Shown: one piece after another, positions 4,381-5,732 of the stretch | Position numbering within the stretch: the stretch's first letter is position 1 | Layout of the letters: each line of letters begins with the position of its first letter | Assembly (NCBI GenBank): GCA_030830945.1 | Contig: JAURLY010000081.1 | Span: 1 to 5,732 of the forward strand | Reading direction: 5' to 3' | Length of the DNA: 5,732 bases | Origin: Gammaproteobacteria bacterium | Lineage (GTDB): Bacteria > Pseudomonadota > Gammaproteobacteria > Pseudomonadales > GM7GCV1 | Position numbers and translations under genes: made by a program | The notes under the pieces: generated by a model | The model's input: only the letters and a program-made list of their open reading frames with translations | Told to the model about the DNA's origin: nothing | Databases searched by the model: none

Positions 4381-5732
4381 CTATCGTTGCACTGCGCCAA
4401 AATCGGCAGTCAGTGCGCTGAGTATGCCCTCTACCAGGGCAGTCACTTCTTCGTCATTAAGAGTGCGCGAATAATCCCTAAAGGTCAACCCAATGGCGAC
4501 ACTTTTTTTATTTGAATCAATACCCTGCCCAACATATATGTCAAATATTCTAGCATCAGAAAGGGTCTCCCCAGCGGATTTTTTTGCCGCCTGTATTAAA
4601 CTTTGGCCACTCACTTCCTGATCGACTATTAACGCGATGTCCCGGCGAACTTCCGGAAATTTACCCAAAGATTTAAAAGCTGGTGTCGAAATTTCTAGAA
4701 GCGACTCCAACGTTAATTCAAATGCAAACACGGGCCGGTCAATATCCAGCTTTTTTGTGACTGCGGGATGTATAGCGCCAACGTAACCAATAACACTCTC
4801 GCTCTGGATTATGGCTGCACATTGACCAGGATGGAATAGCGAATTATTAGAACAGGGTTTGAACTCAATGTCTTTGAGCTGTTTTTCGCCTAACAAAAGC
4901 TCTACATCTCGCTTGGCATCATAGAAATCAACCTTTTCTTTTCTATTCGCCCATGACTCGGATTCGCGCACGCCAACCAGGGCGCCAGCAACGCAGGGAA
5001 TTTGCGCAAGATTCTCTGTAGAGACCGGCTCAGACGTGGGCACAAACACCAACCCATTTTCAAAGAGGGCTAAATCTGGATGCTGCCGTTTAAGGTTATA
5101 TTCCACCGTACTTAAAAGTCCTGGCAGCAACGATGTCCGCATAACTGACATGTCTGCAGAAATCGGGTTTGTTACTTCGACAAACGCCGCATCGCCAAAA
5201 CAGGCTTGATGCACTTTGGGATCGATAAAGCTGTAACTAATAACCTCGCGGTAGCCCTGCGCCACCAAACGATCCGTGATCACTCTCTCTGATAAGCGAT
5301 TTTCAGGCACATTAGCCAGAGGTAGCTGTGCGGCAGGTGTGCGTTCCGGTAAGTTGTTGTAGCCGTATATGCGCGCTATCTCTTCCACCAGATCTGCTTC
5401 AATATTGATATCAAAACGCCAACTGGGGGCAACCATTGTCCAGCTATCATCCTCTTGATGTAGGATGTGCATACCCAACAGGTTCAGCACACGCTGAATT
5501 TGTTCTGTGGAGAACTCTGTGCCCAGCATTAATTCAACGCGGGATTTACGCAATCTCACGGGTTCATTTAATGGTACGTCTTCTGCCGAAGTGGCATTGG
5601 TTACCGGGCCTGCTTCACCACCACAGATTTCAAGAATCAGCTGGGTAGCTCTTTCAATGGCCAGGGCCTGAAGTTCGTAGTCAACGCCTCGCTCGAACCG
5701 GTGTGATGAATCTGTATGCAAACCAAATTCAC
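4381..5732 (-). CDS. pheT: Phenylalanine--tRNA ligase beta subunit, C-terminal part (5' end beyond window)
   Basis: The frame is open through the right edge and ends at the TAG at 4381-4383, giving about 450 C-terminal residues of a protein usually near 790. With PheS it forms the cytoplasmic alpha2-beta2 enzyme that charges tRNA-Phe. Seen from the edge are: E-F-G-L-H-T-D-S-S-H-R-F-E-R-G-V-D, a conserved PheT block; the B5 domain (roughly 52-130 counted from the TTG at 5719-5721) with P-S-W-R-F-D-I and E-E-I-A-R-I-Y-G-Y; the catalytic-like domain with G-Y-R-E-V-I-S-Y-S-F and N-P-I-S; and the C-terminal FDX-ACB anticodon-binding domain (about 352-446) with F-P-E-V-R-R-D-I-A. There are no internal stops. 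The true start lies outside; the TTG at 5721 is only a codon within the conserved block. pheS and the operon promoter would lie further right. Confidence 0.97.
   Translation of the reverse strand, partial: EFGLHTDSSHRFERGVDYELQALAIERATQLILEICGGEAGPVTNATSAEDVPLNEPVRLRKSRVELMLGTEFSTEQIQRVLNLLGMHILHQEDDSWTMVAPSWRFDINIEADLVEEIARIYGYNNLPERTPAAQLPLANVPENRLSERVITDRLVAQGYREVISYSFIDPKVHQACFGDAAFVEVTNPISADMSVMRTSLLPGLLSTVEYNLKRQHPDLALFENGLVFVPTSEPVSTENLAQIPCVAGALVGVRESESWANRKEKVDFYDAKRDVELLLGEKQLKDIEFKPCSNNSLFHPGQCAAIIQSESVIGYVGAIHPAVTKKLDIDRPVFAFELTLESLLEISTPAFKSLGKFPEVRRDIALIVDQEVSGQSLIQAAKKSAGETLSDARIFDIYVGQGIDSNKKSVAIGLTFRDYSRTLNDEEVTALVEGILSALTADFGAVQR

Noticed and set aside
4107..4474. Plus-strand frames over ihfA and the end of pheT
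   Set aside because: They are mirror frames of well-recognised conserved genes and cannot be coding in their own right on this evidence.
5719..5721. TTG as the start of a 446-residue protein
   Set aside because: The codon sits inside a conserved PheT block that continues upstream (E-F-G before it), so the gene simply runs past the window edge.

Overview
The window looks like a gammaproteobacterial chromosome. The right half carries the conserved order pheT - ihfA - merR-type regulator - tRNA-Pro(GGG), all on the minus strand, which is the arrangement known from Pseudomonas and its relatives. The moderate base composition and the secreted ceramidase-like hydrolases would fit a marine or environmental gammaproteobacterium, but the genus cannot be fixed from this sequence.

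Every gene I can support is on the minus strand, so transcription runs from high to low coordinates. From 5732 to 3711 lie the 3' part of pheT, then ihfA, then a small MerR-family regulator whose start overlaps the end of ihfA. A canonical tRNA-Pro(GGG) with encoded CCA follows at 3541-3617. The 342-base stretch 3199-3540 has no convincing gene. It holds a cluster of GTTGCC repeats beside the tRNA 3' end, several short hairpins, a start-less open frame and a dyad that may be an operator.

The left half (1-3198) is accessory in character. Two tandem genes (1882-3198 and 465-1853, 28 bases apart) encode exported proteins of the neutral/alkaline ceramidase family. Both are short, covering only the catalytic domain, and they differ strongly from each other. 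A rho-independent terminator follows them. After it come a probable promoter and the start of a lipoprotein of the type-B carboxylesterase family, cut by the window edge.

The ceramidase-like pair plus the esterase suggests an exported set of enzymes for amide and ester bonds in lipid-like substrates. The real substrates cannot be read from the sequence. The sharp change from core genes to accessory genes at tRNA-Pro, together with the repeat cluster there, makes the tRNA 3' end a candidate integration site. No integrase and no second copy of the tRNA end is visible.
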